From Eubacterium sp. An11 (GTDB lineage: Bacteria > Bacillota > Clostridia > Lachnospirales > Lachnospiraceae): a stretch of DNA of 64,000 nt. The notes beneath the pieces were generated by a model that saw only the letters and a program-made list of their open reading frames with translations, did not search any database and was not told the origin of the DNA. The stretch lies in contig NZ_NFLV01000018.1 in NCBI RefSeq assembly GCF_002161065.1, positions 1-64,000 of the forward strand, read 5' to 3'. Position 1 is the stretch's first letter, and every line of letters begins with the position of its first letter. The translations under genes and the position numbers were made by a program. Below, one piece after another: positions 27,493 through 36,222 of the stretch.

Positions 27493-27775
27493 TACTTCTC
27501 TGATCTATGCCCCAAAAAAAGCCAAAACGGCTACTTCCGACTCTGATAAGACAGAATCACCTGCCGCCGGCTCTGTGTGTACCAGATGTGGGACTTCTCT
27601 CTCCCATGACGAAATTGCCCTGACAAAAAAGCTTGTCAACCGCGGCACCACCCGGTACTACTGCCTTTCCTGTCTGGCCGCTGCCTTTGAAGTAAGCGAA
27701 CAGGATCTGCAGAATAAAATTCGGTTTTTTAAGAGGATCGGATGTACTTTGTTTCATCCGGATTCTTATGAATAA
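27485..27775 (+). CDS. Small four-cysteine (zinc ribbon-like) protein, hypothetical
   Basis: A 96-residue protein with CTRCG near 32 and YYCLSCLA near 59, a Cys4 pattern that probably binds zinc or a metal cluster. The first 30 residues are polar and likely disordered. Its start overlaps the alpha-galactosidase gene by 8 bp, indicating translational coupling and a shared role. I do not recognise a named family. DNA binding, protein adaptor or redox roles are all possible. Confidence 0.75.
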   Translation: MRDTSLIYAPKKAKTATSDSDKTESPAAGSVCTRCGTSLSHDEIALTKKLVNRGTTRYYCLSCLAAAFEVSEQDLQNKIRFFKRIGCTLFHPDSYE

Positions 27776-27814
27776 ACATTTACTATAATTTTTCAAAATG
27801 AAGGAGGAAAAACT

Positions 27815-29095
27815 ATGAAGAAACTATTCAAAAAAGCTGCTGTCATTGGTATGGCCGGAATTCTCACACTTTCCGCAGCCGCCTGTGGTTCCAGTGACGA
27901 AAGCGCCAATGACGGAAAAGTTGCCATCACTATTTTCAATTCCAAAACGGAAATTCAGGAATATCTGGAAGAAGCGGCAGCAACTTACGGCGAGCAGAAT
28001 AACGTGGATATTGAAGTATATTACTCCAATGATACCGTTGCAGCTCATCTCTCATCCAAATATGCGGCTTCCGATCCTTACACTATCGCCATGACCGATG
28101 CTAAAGATATCTATAATCTTGCATCTGAATACTGCACAGATTTAAGTGATCAGCCTTGGGTGAGCGATACTGATTACGCCATCTCCGTGGACGGAAAAGT
28201 TGTTGGCTTCCCGGTATGTGTGGAAGCAAGAGGTCTTCTCTACAACGCGGACGCCATCGAAGCTGTCACCGGAGAACCTTTTGATCCGTCAACTATCCAG
28301 ACTCTGGATGATCTGACTGCCATGTGCGACAGACTGGTTGCCGGCGGTATGGAAGCTCCAACAGCCATCTTAAAACCTGACTGGTCCCTGGGCGCTCATT
28401 ATATCCAGCAGGTATATGAAGAGAGAGAAGATGTGGACGGTTTTGTAAACTCCCTCTTTGAAGGAACCGCAGATCTGGCCAATGACGCCAAATACAACGC
28501 TATCATGGATACATTTGATGTTCTGAAAAAATATAACAAATTCAAAGACATGGCAGTATCTGTAGAAGACGAGCAGGTACATCAGGCACTGTCCGAAGGT
28601 GAAGTTGCCTTCCAGTTCGGCGGTTCCTGGGAATGGAACGATATCATCGACTATGATTACACAGGAAATGTAGGCATCATGCCTCTTCCTCAGGATATCC
28701 AGGATGCTTACACCGGATGTATCGTGGGCGGCGGTTCCAAATTCTTCTATATCGACAGCAGTGAATACACCACAGACGAACAGAGAGAAGCTGCCAAAGG
28801 TTTCCTGAACTGGATTGTTGACTCAGACGAAGGAAAAACATTAATTTCTGACACATGCGGTATGGTATCTCCGTTCAAGAGCAACACTGTACCATGTACC
28901 AACGCTCTGGGCGCCATGGTAAAAGAGTACGCAGACGCAGGTAAAATGGTTCCGAACTATGACTTCGACCCGGACGATCATTTATCCGTTGTGGGCGCAC
29001 ATATGCAGGAATACCTTGCCGATAAGATTGACCGCACTCAGCTGGCTACTGATATCGAGGAGTATTGGAAAAACGCCACTCCAATTGCTCATTGA
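27815..29095 (+). CDS. Extracellular solute-binding lipoprotein (ABC sugar transporter type)
   Basis: A 426-residue family 1 solute-binding protein. The signal peptide ends in the lipobox SAAAC (Cys 24), so it is lipid-anchored outside the cell. The body has the hinge-type fold with AITIFNSKTE at the start, FQFGGSWEWND in the middle and FLNWIVDSDEGK near the end, typical of carbohydrate-binding components. AAGGAGG precedes the ATG. It lies 40 nt after the Cys4 gene, so it is likely co-transcribed with the alpha-galactosidase. No permease or ATPase gene follows, so the membrane partners must be encoded elsewhere. Confidence 0.9.
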   Translation: MKKLFKKAAVIGMAGILTLSAAACGSSDESANDGKVAITIFNSKTEIQEYLEEAAATYGEQNNVDIEVYYSNDTVAAHLSSKYAASDPYTIAMTDAKDIYNLASEYCTDLSDQPWVSDTDYAISVDGKVVGFPVCVEARGLLYNADAIEAVTGEPFDPSTIQTLDDLTAMCDRLVAGGMEAPTAILKPDWSLGAHYIQQVYEEREDVDGFVNSLFEGTADLANDAKYNAIMDTFDVLKKYNKFKDMAVSVEDEQVHQALSEGEVAFQFGGSWEWNDIIDYDYTGNVGIMPLPQDIQDAYTGCIVGGGSKFFYIDSSEYTTDEQREAAKGFLNWIVDSDEGKTLISDTCGMVSPFKSNTVPCTNALGAMVKEYADAGKMVPNYDFDPDDHLSVVGAHMQEYLADKIDRTQLATDIEEYWKNATPIAH

Positions 29096-29187
29096 TATAA
29101 ATTATCCTTCTCTAAAAAATGAAAGAGCCGGGCATTCCAATGCCTTCCGCCTTTCAAATGAAATACAGACATGACTGTCTGTTTCAT

Positions 29188-29230
29188 CAAAAACGGCTGT
29201 CCGATATGATTCGGGCAGCCGTTTTGTCTT
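29188..29230. terminator. Terminator between the binding-protein gene and araC
   Basis: A 13-bp stem AAAACGGCTGTCC (29190-29202) with GGGCAGCCGTTTT (29213-29225), with one G-U pair, is followed by GTCTT. The symmetrical A/T flanks suggest action in both directions. A second hairpin (ATGAAATACAGACA type) lies just before it. Confidence 0.8.
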
Positions 29231-29254
29231 ACTCATTTGATTTCCCTTTATATA

Positions 29255-30136
29255 CTACATTCCTTTTTCCTTCATCTTCTCTCTGTATTTTCTCGGACTG
29301 AGCCCGAATTTATTTTTAAATGTTTTGGAAAATGTAAGCGGATTCTCATATCCCACCTTCTCCGATATGGCCTGCACAGACAGACTGGTGGTCCGCAGCA
29401 GCCGGCTTCCCTGCTCCATGCGGTAATTTAACAGATACTCCTGAGGAGAAATATTCAGCTTTTCCTTGAAAATGTGCGTCAGATAATATCGGGAAATTCC
29501 GATAAAAGAAGCCACCTCGCTGATGCGGGTATTCGAATAATGCTCATGCATGTATTCCAAAGCCGTATTTACATAAATCTCCGGGGAATAATCATAAACC
29601 TCCGTCTTATCTTTATCATCCCTGTTCTCATACTGGGATTCTACCAAAAGAGCGATAATCTCATAAAGCAGAGATGTACGGATAAGCTCGTTGGCCACCG
29701 TCAGCTCATGATGATTAAGAATCTTTTCCGTAATCTCCAGAAAACGCTCCGGCTCAATATAAGTTTCTCTCACCGGACACTCCTTGGTAAGCCCCGCCTT
29801 TTCCAGAAAATATCCCGCTCTCGTTCCTCCGAATGACACCCAGGTATAATGCCACGGATCTTCCGGGTCCGAATAATAATACGTTTCAATATCCGGCGGA
29901 ATCACAAAAATCTGTCCTCTCCGCAGCTGATAGGACTTCCCGCCGATTTCCAGCGTTCCCTTCCCATGCAGAACAAAATGTACATGATAATCCTCCCGCA
30001 CCGAAGGCCCGTAAGATTTATCCGGCTTGCATCGTTCTATACCGCATACCGTCAGACACAGTTCCTCATTAGCCTTGATCTCACTGCCCAGCCAGCGGAA
30101 ATTCGCGTCGATCCTGTAATTTTTATCTACCTCCAT
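29255..30136 (-). CDS. AraC family regulator with cupin sensor domain
   Basis: A 293-residue regulator. The N-terminal cupin-like domain (about 30-160, motif HFVLHGKGTLEIGGKSY) binds a sugar ligand. The C-terminal AraC/XylS domain (about 190-290) has two helix-turn-helix units and ends SPRKYREKM. It is convergent with the alpha-galactosidase and binding-protein cluster and is a good candidate for its regulator (compare MelR or RafR), though no operator was identified. GGGGA precedes the start. Confidence 0.9.
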   Translation of the reverse strand: MEVDKNYRIDANFRWLGSEIKANEELCLTVCGIERCKPDKSYGPSVREDYHVHFVLHGKGTLEIGGKSYQLRRGQIFVIPPDIETYYYSDPEDPWHYTWVSFGGTRAGYFLEKAGLTKECPVRETYIEPERFLEITEKILNHHELTVANELIRTSLLYEIIALLVESQYENRDDKDKTEVYDYSPEIYVNTALEYMHEHYSNTRISEVASFIGISRYYLTHIFKEKLNISPQEYLLNYRMEQGSRLLRTTSLSVQAISEKVGYENPLTFSKTFKNKFGLSPRKYREKMKEKGM

Positions 30137-30300
30137 ACTTTATCCCCTTCCCCGTCAGTTCATATCATTATTTTATGTTTCTGTCTGTCCCATTTTTTAT
30201 GTTCCTTTTATGACTTTTTCACTAAAATCATTTTACCAAAAAACAGACTTTTTTGCCTGTACATTTTTATTTTTCAATATATGTAAATCTGAAAAAACAG

Positions 30301-30349
30301 TTGACTTATGTCCGAAATCGTATATAATAAGGATGTACGAAATCATACA
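30301..30349 (+). promoter_or_regulatory. MarR-gene promoter with two operator sites
   Basis: TTGACT (30301-30306) and TATAAT (30323-30328) are 16 nt apart. CGAAATCRTAYA occurs twice, at 30313-30324 (inside the spacer, touching the -10) and at 30338-30349, exactly 25 bp apart. The second copy is a near-perfect 16-bp palindrome, TGTACGAAATCATACA. This is the layout expected for negative autoregulation by the MarR protein encoded next. Confidence 0.7.
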
Positions 30350-30371
30350 TTAATTAAAAAGGGGTTGACTT

Positions 30372-30803
30372 ATGCACTATTTGAAAGCAAATCAATATAC
30401 ATATCTTGCCGGCGAAATCAATGCACTCTATCATGAGGCCGCCGTCAAAACGGGTGTCTCTGACAGCGTGCAGAACATTTTATATGTCATTTGTGAAAAG
30501 GGGGACCGCTGCCTGCAGAGTGAGATCAGCAGACTGACAGGCATCAGCCGGCAAACCATCAATTCCGCCATTCACAAGTTGGAAAAAGAAGGAATCATAA
30601 GACTGGAACAGGGCAAGGGGAGAAATACGATTGTCTGTCTGACCGAAGAGGGCAAAAACTACGCCCGCCGTAAAATTTACCCGCTGTTTGAAATCGAAAA
30701 TAAAATCTGGGCAGATTGGACGGAAGAAGAACAGCAGCAATATTTGCTCCTCACCCAAAAGTATCGGGACGGACTGAAAAAATATATGGAAACCGCTTTT
30801 TAA
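30372..30803 (+). CDS. MarR family transcriptional regulator
   Basis: A 143-residue winged-helix regulator. The recognition region SRLTGISRQTINSAIHKLEKEG and the beta-wing GKGRNTIVCLTEEG are typical of the MarR family. A palindromic site overlaps its own promoter. Downstream, after 120 bp, is an RNHCP-domain gene on the same strand, which is likely in the same unit. The inducer is unknown. Confidence 0.9.
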   Translation: MHYLKANQYTYLAGEINALYHEAAVKTGVSDSVQNILYVICEKGDRCLQSEISRLTGISRQTINSAIHKLEKEGIIRLEQGKGRNTIVCLTEEGKNYARRKIYPLFEIENKIWADWTEEEQQQYLLLTQKYRDGLKKYMETAF

Positions 30804-30923
30804 TGCAACAATACCGCCCCACAAAATGTGGCGGCCAGCGGCATTTTTCCTTGGCGGCTTTTCTCCTTGGAAACGTATTCTGGAAATGTATTTTCAGGCG
30901 CCGTCCCTTCAGGGAGGTAAAAA

Positions 30924-31358
30924 ATGAACAGAGAAAATAAAAGAAAACCATATCAGAAAGGCTACTATAAAACACATCCATGCAATGACAGTTTTACCTG
31001 CAAGGTCTGCGGACGCCCGGTCGTATCTGCCGATTCCGGCAGCAATCACCGCAATCACTGTCCCAACTGTCTCTCAAGCCTGCATCTGGACATTGAGCCG
31101 GGCGACCGGGAATCCGACTGCGGCGGCATCATGGAACCGGTGGGCGTCTGGGTCAGAAACAAGGGAGAATGGGCAATCATCCACCGCTGCAAACGCTGCG
31201 GACATTTGAGTTCCAACCGGGTCGCCGCGGACGACAATCCCATGAAACTTATGTCTATCGCCATGCGGCCACTGTCCAGACCACCGTTTCCTCTGGAACG
31301 CATCGAGGAAATGACCGCGTTGATGGGCGGAGACGGCTGTCTCTATAACACAAAGTAG
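30924..31358 (+). CDS. RNHCP domain protein
   Basis: A 144-residue protein carrying the RNHCP domain. The motif HRNHCPNCLSSLHLD gives the family its name, preceded by FTCKVCGRPV and followed by HRCKRCGHLS. These are three CxxC pairs that should bind one or two zinc ions. The Arg-Lys-rich first 17 residues suggest nucleic-acid contact. The family is widespread, and its role is not known. AGGGAGG lies 6 nt before the ATG. Confidence 0.88.
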   Translation: MNRENKRKPYQKGYYKTHPCNDSFTCKVCGRPVVSADSGSNHRNHCPNCLSSLHLDIEPGDRESDCGGIMEPVGVWVRNKGEWAIIHRCKRCGHLSSNRVAADDNPMKLMSIAMRPLSRPPFPLERIEEMTALMGGDGCLYNTK

Positions 31359-31519
31359 GTACAATTGCTATAATATAGACATAATTTATAATTTCATAAA
31401 AAATATTCATTAGAATTATATCCTTCCCGGTGGTACAGTTATACCGTAAAATCATATCAAACCGTGCATTTACACTGCACGGCAATGGCAATATATCTTA
31501 TCACCAGGAGGGATTTTTT

Positions 31520-32191
31520 ATGTCTACAACCGATACTCCTTATACATTCCGCGGAGAGCTGGCGCTGGTTCTCGCCGTCATCATCAACAGTTTCGGCGTG
31601 GTGCTGATGCTTCACTCCGGTTCCGGCATCTCCGCCATTTCAAGTGTTCCCTACGCTTTTTCAGAGGTGTTCCCCATACTGACACTGGGTACCTGGACAT
31701 ACATTTTCCAGGGACTGCTCATCGCTGTCCTCATGATCATGAGAAAACGTTTTGTCGTTTCTTATCTGTTCAGCTTTGTAGTGGGATTTTTCTTTGGCAT
31801 CATGATCGATGTACATGAAATGTGGGTTACTCTTCTGCCGACAACACTGCCGCTGCGGATTCTGTATTTTATCGTCAGCTATCTTGTGATTTCTTTCGGC
31901 ATCGCCATTTCAAACCGCTGTCAGATGCCGATTATCCCGACGGATCTTTTCCCACGGGAATTTTCCGAGATAACCAGCATCCGTTATTCCAGAGTCAAGA
32001 TTTCCTTCGATGTTATCTGTCTGCTGGTCACCGCCTGCATGACATTTTTCTGTCTGGGACATCTGAAAGGCCTCGGCATCGGCACCATCTTCGCCGCCTT
32101 TACCATGGGAAAATGTATCGGAATCATGGGTGAAAAAATGGACAAAAAAGTCGCTTTCACGTCTTTTTTGTCCACACATAAACTAGCGTAA
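31520..32191 (+). CDS. YczE/YyaS/YitT-type membrane protein
   Basis: A 223-residue integral membrane protein with five or six hydrophobic segments (first about 13-33, last about 178-200). It matches the YczE-like family of Firmicutes, whose biochemical role is unclear. The start at 31520 is chosen from AGGAGG 8 nt upstream. The in-frame ATG at 31430 has no ribosome binding site. Its stop codon directly abuts the stop of the convergent gltX gene without any terminator between them. Confidence 0.82.
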   Translation: MSTTDTPYTFRGELALVLAVIINSFGVVLMLHSGSGISAISSVPYAFSEVFPILTLGTWTYIFQGLLIAVLMIMRKRFVVSYLFSFVVGFFFGIMIDVHEMWVTLLPTTLPLRILYFIVSYLVISFGIAISNRCQMPIIPTDLFPREFSEITSIRYSRVKISFDVICLLVTACMTFFCLGHLKGLGIGTIFAAFTMGKCIGIMGEKMDKKVAFTSFLSTHKLA

Positions 32192-33652
32192 TTAACCAAT
32201 GGCCGCTTCAATCTTAGCGATGGCTGCCTCAATCCGGGAGAGGGTCTCATCCTTGCCGATGACTTCCATAATCTCGGTGGCGCCGCCCGGCGTCATCTGC
32301 TTGCCGGACACAGCGGTACGAACCGGCCACATCACAAATCCGTTCTTATATTCATGGTCTGCGGCAAACTGACGAAGAGTCTGATAAAGAGCATCGTTGG
32401 AGTAATCTTCCTGCTCTTTCAGAACCGGAAGAAGTTCTTTTAACACTACCAGTGACTTCTCCGGTGTCGTCTTGTTCTTTTTGTGCGTGTACATAGCCAC
32501 ATCATATTCCGGCACCTGCTCGAAGAAATCCACCATCTCATAGATATCCGGGAAAATCTCGATTCTCGTCTTTACCAGAGCAGCAATCTTCTTTAAATCA
32601 TAATCCTTTGTGATAGCTTTTTTCAGATACGGTTCTGCCATTTCATAGAACTTATCAAAATCCATGGCTTTCAGGTATTCGCCGTTCATCCATTTGAGCT
32701 TCGTCATATCAAAGACCGCCGGAGACTTACTGATATGATGATAATCAAAGGCTTCCACCAGCTCATCCAGCGAAAAGATCTCTCTGTTATCAGACGGGCT
32801 CCATCCAAGAAGAGCCACAAAGTTTACAACGGCCTCAGAAACAAATCCCTGCTCGATCAGATCCTCGTAGGAGGAATGTCCGGAACGTTTGGAGAGCTTC
32901 TGATGTTCCTCATTGGTGATCAGCGGACAGTGAATGTATTTCGGTTCTTCCCAGCCGAAAGCCTGATACAGACGGGTATACTTCGGTGCAGAAGACAGAT
33001 ATTCATTTCCTCTTACCACATGAGTAATTCCCATCAGATGATCGTCCACTACATTGGCAAAATTGTAGGTCGGATATCCGTCGGATTTAATGAGAATCAT
33101 ATCGTCCAGCTCTTCATTTGGCTGAGAAATATCTCCATAAATCTCATCATGGAAGCATGTCACACCTTCATTTGGAATATTGGCACGAATGACAAACGGC
33201 TTGCCGGCTGCCAGGTTCGCCTCAATCTCTTCTTTGGACAGATGCAGACAGTGCTTATCGTAAGTACTGATCTCCTTGCCTCCCACTACTCTTTTCAGAG
33301 AATCCAGACGTTCCTGATCACAGAAACAGTAGTATGCTTCACCTTTGTCAATGAGTTCTTTGGCATATTTCATATAGAGACCGGAAGCACAGCGCTCACT
33401 CTGAACATAAGGGCCACATCCGCCGTCCTTGTCCGGACCTTCATCATGCTTCAGTCCCGTGTCTTCCAACGTACGGTAAATAATAGGAAGAGCTTCATCC
33501 ATAAATCTCTCCTGATCCGTGTCTTCAATCCTCAAAATAAAATCTCCGCCCTCATGTTTCGCAATGAGATATGCATATAACGCAGTACGCAGATTACCCA
33601 CATGCATTCTTCCCGTCGGGCTCGGAGCAAATCTTGTTCTGATCTTGCTCAT
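32192..33652 (-). CDS. gltX: Glutamyl-tRNA synthetase
   Basis: Class I glutamate-tRNA ligase of 486 residues. The HIGH-type motif is HVGN (17-20) in [14 protein letters not shown], and the KMSKS-type motif is KLSKR in [14 protein letters not shown]. The helical C-terminal anticodon-binding half is complete. In Lachnospiraceae this enzyme is commonly non-discriminating, with GatCAB converting Glu-tRNA-Gln, but this cannot be read here. The start at 33652 is supported by GAGAGGAAG. The ATG 7 codons upstream lies within that purine-rich site. Confidence 0.95.
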   Translation of the reverse strand: MSKIRTRFAPSPTGRMHVGNLRTALYAYLIAKHEGGDFILRIEDTDQERFMDEALPIIYRTLEDTGLKHDEGPDKDGGCGPYVQSERCASGLYMKYAKELIDKGEAYYCFCDQERLDSLKRVVGGKEISTYDKHCLHLSKEEIEANLAAGKPFVIRANIPNEGVTCFHDEIYGDISQPNEELDDMILIKSDGYPTYNFANVVDDHLMGITHVVRGNEYLSSAPKYTRLYQAFGWEEPKYIHCPLITNEEHQKLSKRSGHSSYEDLIEQGFVSEAVVNFVALLGWSPSDNREIFSLDELVEAFDYHHISKSPAVFDMTKLKWMNGEYLKAMDFDKFYEMAEPYLKKAITKDYDLKKIAALVKTRIEIFPDIYEMVDFFEQVPEYDVAMYTHKKNKTTPEKSLVVLKELLPVLKEQEDYSNDALYQTLRQFAADHEYKNGFVMWPVRTAVSGKQMTPGGATEIMEVIGKDETLSRIEAAIAKIEAAIG

Positions 33653-33985
33653 ATTTTCTTCCTCTCTTTCCAAATGTATTGTCGGACCGGGGTTTCTTTC
33701 CCGGTAAATGTACTGTATCGCCAGGGGCTTTTCCCCACGGCAGCTGTTACGCCCATATCACAGGGACATTCTCCCCGGTATTATAGTATAAAACCCTGGC
33801 GGAAACAAGCCATATTCTAAATTCCAGCGATGATTCCTCTTACAAAAACATAACAACAAAGTAAAAAATCTGAAAGATGCCTTCCGGGAAAAAATTGCGC
33901 AAAACCTCATTTTATGCTAGTGTAGTGGCAGGCTATGAGACACACGCCGCTTTCCGCGGCCTCAAATACACAAAGGAGGACATTT
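33653..33985. other. Divergent intergenic region gltX / membrane protein
   Basis: About 330 bp without a gene. It holds the gltX promoter (33780-33808) and a GC-rich gltX leader with short hairpins around 33680-33760. A weak plus-strand promoter candidate (TTGCGC at 33895, TAGTGT at 33918) precedes the membrane protein gene. No T-box or riboswitch was recognised. Confidence 0.55.
33780..33808 (-). promoter_or_regulatory. Promoter of gltX
   Basis: On the minus strand TTGTTT (33803-33808) lies 17 nt from TATAAT (33780-33785). The leader to the start codon would be about 120 nt. Confidence 0.65.
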
Positions 33986-34675
33986 ATGTTTTCAGATTTC
34001 ATTACATTTATCACAGAACTGCCCGCTCAGCTCTTACACACAGGTACCTTTCTTCCGGATTCTTTTGAAACCGGAGCCGCCCATCTGGATACCATCAGCA
34101 ATTATATCGACGGTATCGATACCTCTTACAAGATCATCGCCACCACCGTTTCTCTGATCATCGCTCTTCTGGGCTGCTTTTTCGGCTACAAGCTGTCCAA
34201 ACTGTTCATGAGCCTCACCGGACTTCTGGTTGGCGCCGTTGCCGGAGGCATGATCGGCGCATCTTTTCTTGATGGTTCCGGAGGCGTCATTGCCGTCTGC
34301 GCACTGGTGGGAGCGGTGGTTCTTTCCATCCTTGCCTACCGCATCTATCAGGCCGGCATCTTTCTTCTATGTTTTGGACTGGCTTTCATGGCCGCCGCAT
34401 CCGTCCTTCCATTCACAGGAGACATTCAGTTCTTCCTGTCCGTGGTAGTCGGATTCATCGTCGGATCCCTGGCGCTCCGCTTCATCCGGCCGGTGATCAT
34501 CATCACCTCAGCCGTTGTCTGCGGTTCCTCCGCAGCCGGATGTCTGACCGTACTGGGACAGTACATGAACATGGATCTTCTGTCCTCCTATCCGCTGCTG
34601 CTGACAGTCTGCATTATCGCTTTAGGCGCACTGGTACAGTTCCTGACCACATCGGGCGGAAAACACAGCCGCTAG
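33986..34675 (+). CDS. Multi-pass membrane protein (DUF4203-like)
   Basis: A 229-residue protein. The first 48 residues are amphipathic or soluble, followed by about seven hydrophobic helices rich in Gly/Ala/Ser with small-residue packing motifs (VGAVAGGMIGASF, LVGAVVLSILAY). The pattern resembles the TM7S3/TMEM198-like DUF4203 family. AGGAGGA lies 6-7 nt before the ATG at 33986. Function and substrate are unknown. It lies alone between divergent gltX and convergent nrdG. Confidence 0.75.
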   Translation: MFSDFITFITELPAQLLHTGTFLPDSFETGAAHLDTISNYIDGIDTSYKIIATTVSLIIALLGCFFGYKLSKLFMSLTGLLVGAVAGGMIGASFLDGSGGVIAVCALVGAVVLSILAYRIYQAGIFLLCFGLAFMAAASVLPFTGDIQFFLSVVVGFIVGSLALRFIRPVIIITSAVVCGSSAAGCLTVLGQYMNMDLLSSYPLLLTVCIIALGALVQFLTTSGGKHSR

Positions 34676-34729
34676 GCATCCCGACTGACAGCTGTGGGAA
34701 TCATCAGATGGCATTTGTCATCCATCCTA

Positions 34730-35257
34730 TCAATCTTCATGTTCCCACAGCACGGTCTTTCCGGCCGCCAGGCTCTTTGGCACATCAATGAGCCTCTGGT
34801 TGGAAGACCCCCGGAACAACAGACTGATATCCTTTAACTCTTCTATGAACGGGCCGTCCACCAGCACATCAATGAGCTGTAAGAGCGGCCCTGTATACCG
34901 CCACTTCGGCACCATCCGCTCCAGAATATCTTTCTCAAACACATATCCTGTATAACACCAGATGGTCTTGTCCGGAAATCTTCGTTTCACTTCTTTAAGA
35001 AACGGCAGCAGTTCCTGCTGGTTCACATATTCCATAGGCTCGCCGCCCAGCACCGTCAGGCCGCTCACATAGGAAGGCTCCAGCCATTTAAAAATCTGCT
35101 CCTGAGTCTTCTTCGTAAAAATTTCTCCATATTTAAAATCCCAGGTTTCTTCATTGAAGCATCCCTTGCAGTGATGGGTACAGCCGCTGACAAAGAGAGA
35201 AACCCGCACGCCGATGCCATTGGCGATATCGCTTTTTTTAATGTTGCCGTAATACAT
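34730..35257 (-). CDS. nrdG: Anaerobic ribonucleotide reductase activating protein
   Basis: A radical SAM activase of 175 residues that installs the glycyl radical on NrdD. The [4Fe-4S] motif is CTHHCKGC (C26, C30, C33), with the family start GIGVRVSLFVSGC and the downstream VLGGEPM SAM-binding motif. Its partner nrdD is 4.8 kb upstream on the same strand. The two are usually adjacent, and here a PfkB kinase and a toxin-antitoxin pair separate them. It lies 20 bp after the kinase gene and probably shares its transcript. Confidence 0.95.
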   Translation of the reverse strand: MYYGNIKKSDIANGIGVRVSLFVSGCTHHCKGCFNEETWDFKYGEIFTKKTQEQIFKWLEPSYVSGLTVLGGEPMEYVNQQELLPFLKEVKRRFPDKTIWCYTGYVFEKDILERMVPKWRYTGPLLQLIDVLVDGPFIEELKDISLLFRGSSNQRLIDVPKSLAAGKTVLWEHED

Positions 35258-35277
35258 TTATTTCTTCTCCTTTTCTA

Positions 35278-36198
35278 CTATTTCAAAAACTCCTCCACAC
35301 TCTCCCGGCTCTTCACTCCCGTGGTCGCCCCGATACTCTGCACACATACCGCCGCACAGGCCATTCCGTACTGGCAGCACTCCCGGAGATTTCCGCCGTG
35401 AAGCAGAGCGGAGATAAATCCAGCCACAAAGTTGTCGCCGCCACCCGTAGAATCCACTGCATCCACAGAATAGGCCGGCATGGAAAACTGGCCCTGTCCG
35501 CCGCTGACGGTGCAGCCTTTCTCGCCGGTTTTGATGATGACATTTTTTACGCCGAGACTGCGGAAATGTTCCGCCATGGCCATGCATTCCGTCTCTCCGG
35601 TGTAATACTCCCCCTCATTTTCATTGGGGAAAATGTAATCGATGAGCGGAAGGATTTCCCGGATATCATCGAGAGCCAGTTTTCGGTAGGTGGGCATCTT
35701 CGTGTCTGCGCAGAGGATGGCGCCCTGTGCCTTGGCCGCCCGGGCGAGACGGATGATCGTATCGCTGTTGTCCAGGGGCGCCCGGAACAGGCTGGCAAGA
35801 GAGACAACTTTCGCTCCCTTTATGGCATGTTCGGACGGTGCGTAACCGGTGAGCATGGTAGCTTCACTGTTGACGGATATGCGGGTGCCGTCCCGGTTGA
35901 CCATGAGATTGGCAATGGGTGTGGTGAGGGAATCACTCTGCGTCACATCGCTGACGTCGATGCCGCGGGCCTCCATCTCATGGAGAATCAGATTACCGGC
36001 CACATCATTGCCCACGCCGCAGACCAGCTTCACCTGATGCCCCAGCCGCGACAGAATCACCGACTCGTTGAGGGCGTCTCCGCCGGTGTTCAGACTGATT
36101 TTTTCCGCCCGGTATACATTTTTCTTGTGGGGCTTTTCTTCCTTACCCCTGGTGATGCAGTCGATGACTGCCTGCCCGATACATACGATTTCTGCCAT
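35278..36198 (-). CDS. PfkB family carbohydrate kinase
   Basis: A 306-residue ribokinase-fold kinase. The N-terminal motif is LNTGGDALNESVILSRLG, and the catalytic signature DSTGGGDNFVAGF has its Asp base. It resembles fructokinase and 2-keto-3-deoxygluconate kinase branches, and the substrate cannot be fixed. GGAGG precedes the start. It lies between the AbiE toxin gene (24 bp) and nrdG (20 bp), all in one direction, so it may be transcribed from the AbiE promoter or from an unseen internal one. Confidence 0.88.
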   Translation of the reverse strand: MAEIVCIGQAVIDCITRGKEEKPHKKNVYRAEKISLNTGGDALNESVILSRLGHQVKLVCGVGNDVAGNLILHEMEARGIDVSDVTQSDSLTTPIANLMVNRDGTRISVNSEATMLTGYAPSEHAIKGAKVVSLASLFRAPLDNSDTIIRLARAAKAQGAILCADTKMPTYRKLALDDIREILPLIDYIFPNENEGEYYTGETECMAMAEHFRSLGVKNVIIKTGEKGCTVSGGQGQFSMPAYSVDAVDSTGGGDNFVAGFISALLHGGNLRECCQYGMACAAVCVQSIGATTGVKSRESVEEFLK

Positions 36199-36222
36199 GT
36201 ATTCCCTCCTGTTTATTTCTTT

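Noticed and set aside
32735-33580. 281-codon plus-strand ORF across gltX
   Set aside because: Antisense to the catalytic domain of GluRS. The open frame reflects codon composition of the real gene.
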